DNA of 64,000 nt from Chloroflexota bacterium. Lineage in GTDB: Bacteria; Chloroflexota; Anaerolineae; Aggregatilineales; Phototrophicaceae. The stretch lies in assembly GCA_026708115.1 (NCBI GenBank), contig JAPOVL010000043.1, positions 1-64,000 on the forward strand. The letters are read 5' to 3'. The stretch's first letter is position 1, and the number at the start of each line of letters is the position of its first letter. The position numbers were made by a program, and so were the translations under genes. Below, piece by piece: positions 61,974 through 64,000 of this stretch. The notes beneath the pieces are model-generated. The model made no database searches. It saw only the letters and a list, made by a program, of their open reading frames with translations, and was not told where the DNA came from.

Positions 61974-61994
61974 GGGCGACCCAGCGGGTCGCCC
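61974..61994. repeat. Palindromic dispersed repeat, copy 4
   Basis: Perfect arms GGGCGACCC / GGGTCGCCC around AGC, followed by CCTACCGCCGACTTCTATTT. Lies between the convergent M20 and glycosidase-like genes, where it could serve as a bidirectional transcript end. Confidence 0.85.
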
Positions 61995-62007
61995 CTACCG
62001 CCGACTT

Positions 62008-63447
62008 CTATTTTGGATCGGAAAGGCGGCTCGCGCCCTCGATGGCGTAGAGCGTGGCCTTGTCCAATACGAAGACCAAGCGCAGGACCTGGCCCAGCTG
62101 CAAAGCCTGTGGCGGGCTTTTCCAACGAAGTTCGCATGAAATGCCACCCTGTTTCAAGGGCAGACAATCCTCGAGCGCGCAGCCGGGCAAGCTTGAGCCA
62201 GCGCCGTCGAGCAGGGCGGCGCGGATGCTGCCGCCGGCCGCGATGTGCGCGTTGACTGTGATGGTGTCCGCGTCCAGCCGCAGCGGGGCCGTCGCCAGAC
62301 GCGCCGTTTGCCGTTTGTCACGCGGCGCGAGACCGGCGAAACGGTCGATATCCAGCGCCGCCAGATTGAGCGAACTTTCGCGCCAGTTGTTGTGCAGGCC
62401 GTTACTGCCGCCGTAATAGATCAAGGTCTTTTCGCCGCGCACGATGGGGGCGGCGGCGTAAATGCAGCCGCAGTCGTATGCGCCGTCGGGATAATTGCCC
62501 TGTCCGCGCGGGATCAAGGCTTGGCCGGGACAGATGCGCCGCCAGTTGACCGAGTCGGCGCTCCAGGCCAGCTCGGTATCAACCGTATCCCAATCGGCCG
62601 CCTTTTGGTCGCCCTTGTGGAATATCGCCGGCAAGCCGATGTATAGACCGGCGTATTGAAGGATGGGCATGGAATAGATCTGATCGTGGGCATCGGCGCC
62701 GCGCATGAGCTCGGCCGGCTGTGTCCAATGCAGGAAGTCCTCGCTTTCGCTGCGCAGGGCGGTGCGAAGGCCGTGATAGGGCCCCCGCGACCAGCCGCGC
62801 GTGATACAGACATATTTGCCAAGCTCCGGCGACCAGATGGCGTTATTATGGGTATCGCCGACCGCATCGTGTTCGGGCCAGGGCACGGGCTGCGACCAGC
62901 GCAGGCCATCGGCGGAGAAGCAGGACGCCATGCGCCCGGCCCGTGGATTGCGATGGGTGAACTTGTAGCGGCGGGCGGGATCGGGATCGCGCGGGTCTTT
63001 GAGCACGCCGCCGGCGTGGATGCCGTGCGTGGCGCGGCGCATGACGATGTTGTTGGCGCGCGAGCCTGCAAATTCGATCAAGCCCAGCGCCGGTTTTTCC
63101 CAATGGAGGCCATCCCGCGAGGTGGCGTAGAGCAGGCCTTCTTCGCGTTCGCCGCCGGTGTAGGGCGTCTGAGGGCGCTTTGCCAAAGGCGTCTCGACCG
63201 ACGCTTGGTCGACAATGAAGGACTTGTACCAACACTTGAACAGGCCTTCATCCTCGTCATAAATGACGCTGGGATAAACGTTGTCCAAGCGCGCCTCCCA
63301 GCGCTTGGGCGGATCCGCGAAAAAGTCTTCGCAGAAAAGCGGATTGCGCGCGCTCTTCTCGACCGGGCCTAGTTGGAGTTCGGCATGCTCGATGGTCGAA
63401 AAGTTGCGCGGGTCCAGCGCCAGCAAGGAGAGACTCGAGGTTGGCAT
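62008..63447 (-). CDS. Five-bladed-propeller glycosidase-like protein (GH32/43/130-like)
   Basis: 479 residues. Blades with the family pattern are visible: DNVYPSVIYDEDEGLFKCWY, LLYATSRDGLHWEKP, KYKFTHRN region, CFSADGLRWSQPVPWPEHDA and LAWSADSVNWRRI. The C-terminal part (from about 385) is a beta-sandwich like that of GH32 enzymes. Candidate acid residues include the Asp/Glu in these blades, but I cannot fix the catalytic pair. No signal peptide. Similar proteins are frequent in environmental bacteria near sugar or sulphatase genes. Converges with the M20 operon. Confidence 0.75.
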   Translation of the reverse strand: MPTSSLSLLALDPRNFSTIEHAELQLGPVEKSARNPLFCEDFFADPPKRWEARLDNVYPSVIYDEDEGLFKCWYKSFIVDQASVETPLAKRPQTPYTGGEREEGLLYATSRDGLHWEKPALGLIEFAGSRANNIVMRRATHGIHAGGVLKDPRDPDPARRYKFTHRNPRAGRMASCFSADGLRWSQPVPWPEHDAVGDTHNNAIWSPELGKYVCITRGWSRGPYHGLRTALRSESEDFLHWTQPAELMRGADAHDQIYSMPILQYAGLYIGLPAIFHKGDQKAADWDTVDTELAWSADSVNWRRICPGQALIPRGQGNYPDGAYDCGCIYAAAPIVRGEKTLIYYGGSNGLHNNWRESSLNLAALDIDRFAGLAPRDKRQTARLATAPLRLDADTITVNAHIAAGGSIRAALLDGAGSSLPGCALEDCLPLKQGGISCELRWKSPPQALQLGQVLRLVFVLDKATLYAIEGASRLSDPK

Positions 63448-63546
63448 TCATTCCCTTTCTTCAGGCGTCATTGATGTCGCACGCCATTTACGCGCTGCGA
63501 CCTCAGTATGTGCAAGCAAGTCACAAAAAGAAAGGCGATCCTCGTA

Positions 63547-63569
63547 GGGGCGACCCGTCGGGTCGCCCC
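63547..63569. repeat. Palindromic dispersed repeat, copy 5 (10-bp arms)
   Basis: Perfect arms GGGGCGACCC / GGGTCGCCCC around GTC, the longest stem of the set. Joined to TGTTTACGTTGCGGGCAGCC as in the variant at 44079. Confidence 0.9.
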
Positions 63570-63736
63570 TGTTTACGTTGCGGGCAGCCAACCCCTCCCC
63601 CCGGCCCGTATCCCCCCTCAATCCCCCCGCTAAGCGGGGGGCGGAAACCCCGAGGCATCAGGGAGGGGGAGCTAAACATAGCGGGATGCAAGGTATGTTG
63701 CGTGGGCGGCGGCATTGTCGCGCGTATGTCTACATA
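63565..63736. repeat. Long GC-rich dispersed repeat family B, copy 2
   Basis: Full copy: CCCTGTTTACGTTGCGGGCA, a CCCCCCGCTAAGCGGGGGG hairpin, GAGGCATCAGGGAGGGGGAG, GCGGGATGCAAGGTATGTTG and GTGGGCGGCGGCATTGTCGC. Same orientation as the copy at 44095, about 19.5 kb away. Confidence 0.85.
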
Positions 63737-63870
63737 GTTCATCTGCATGTTGTGGTTTGGGTCGCCAAATGGTGTTCTTTTGTTGCTGTCGGACGCGCAT
63801 TTGCGTACATTTAGATCACCACAATTGAGTACGGGACAAGCCTTGCAAACTCGAGACGAATGTGAATCAG

Positions 63871-64000
63871 CTAGTCACCCGCCAGGACCTTCCCTGCCAG
63901 CGCGGTGAAGCGATCGACCATATCGTCGATGGCAAATGACTCTGTGCCGATGATGAAGGAATGCGCCTTGTTGTTGAAGTTGCGCGTCCAATGCTCGGGG
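63871..64000 (-). CDS. C-terminal end of an unidentified gene
   Basis: A minus-strand frame enters from the right edge and ends with TAG at 63871-63873. The 42 visible residues (ending FTALAGKVLAGD, with HSFIIGTESFAIDDMVDRF) look like the last helix of a globular enzyme, but are too few to name a family. The open frame and codon use are gene-like. Confidence 0.6.
   Translation of the reverse strand, partial: PEHWTRNFNNKAHSFIIGTESFAIDDMVDRFTALAGKVLAGD

Larger units (their letters stand above)
63448..63870. other. Intergenic region with hairpin and long repeat
   Basis: No supported gene. Contains the palindromic repeat (63547-63569) directly joined to the long family B repeat (63565-63736), then about 130 bases of unremarkable sequence before a gene that enters from the right. 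Confidence 0.6.

Overview
The window looks like a stretch of a Chloroflexota chromosome, probably an environmental Anaerolineae- or Caldilinea-like lineage. This is an inference from gene content. The clues are a Pro-Thr-Asp repeat surface protein with a C-terminal membrane anchor, TolB-like WD40 and GAF/cyclase proteins, a large cluster of amidohydrolases, SDRs and peptidases, and many dispersed GC-rich hairpin repeats. Most of the DNA is GC-rich, with AT-richer islands that look acquired. No tRNA, rRNA or CRISPR array was seen.

Layout. 1-6.2 kb: end of a repeat-rich surface protein, a small holin-like membrane protein, a glycosyltransferase, a MATE exporter and a convergent GT39-like membrane glycosyltransferase. 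6.2-8.6 kb: a zinc-knuckle mini-protein, then a minus-strand remnant of small phage-like genes ending in an intrinsic terminator. 8.6-20.4 kb, nearly all minus strand: recF with an AHSA1/SRPBCC gene; an ArsP/YcgR-type permease with its DUF1980/YcgQ-type partner and a TolB-like lipid-anchored or membrane-anchored propeller; two overlapping class III nucleotide cyclases; an FAD amine-oxidase-like enzyme; tsaD. 20.5-32.8 kb: accessory DNA, with a split OLD-type ATPase/TOPRIM pair, membrane and lipoprotein genes, a K+ channel, sthA, a methyltransferase fused to an Mrr-like nuclease facing a GHKL-ATPase/nuclease protein, and a lone HK97-type portal gene. 32.9-41.3 kb: FHA, M23, DinB, M20, SDR, a SWIM-zinc-finger/EEP-nuclease pair and an aminotransferase. 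41.4-63.4 kb: a catabolic and uptake cluster. It has a split FluG-like amidohydrolase/glutamine-synthetase pair, a metal amidohydrolase, a secreted Cys-repeat protein, and a branched-chain-amino-acid-type ABC importer driven by a consensus sigma-70 promoter. These lead into SDRs, a class-A-beta-lactamase-like hydrolase, a GatC/AtzG-like peptide overlapping an amidase, an F420/FMN LLM oxidoreductase, a polysaccharide-deacetylase-fold hydrolase and two M20 peptidases. A five-bladed-propeller glycosidase-like gene closes the cluster.

The most interesting signal is the cyclase pair at 14-17.7 kb. One protein keeps both metal-binding Asp residues but has lost the substrate-site Thr, Asn and Arg; its overlapping partner keeps Lys, Thr, Asn and Arg but has lost one metal Asp. 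This is the division of labour seen between the C1 and C2 domains of animal adenylyl cyclases, and it predicts an obligate heterodimer. The next strongest leads are the convergent methyltransferase-Mrr / GHKL-nuclease pair (candidate defence locus with a mosaic target-recognition segment), the split OLD pair, the secreted DNCC-repeat HExxH protein, and a palindromic repeat family whose stems vary in a compensatory way.
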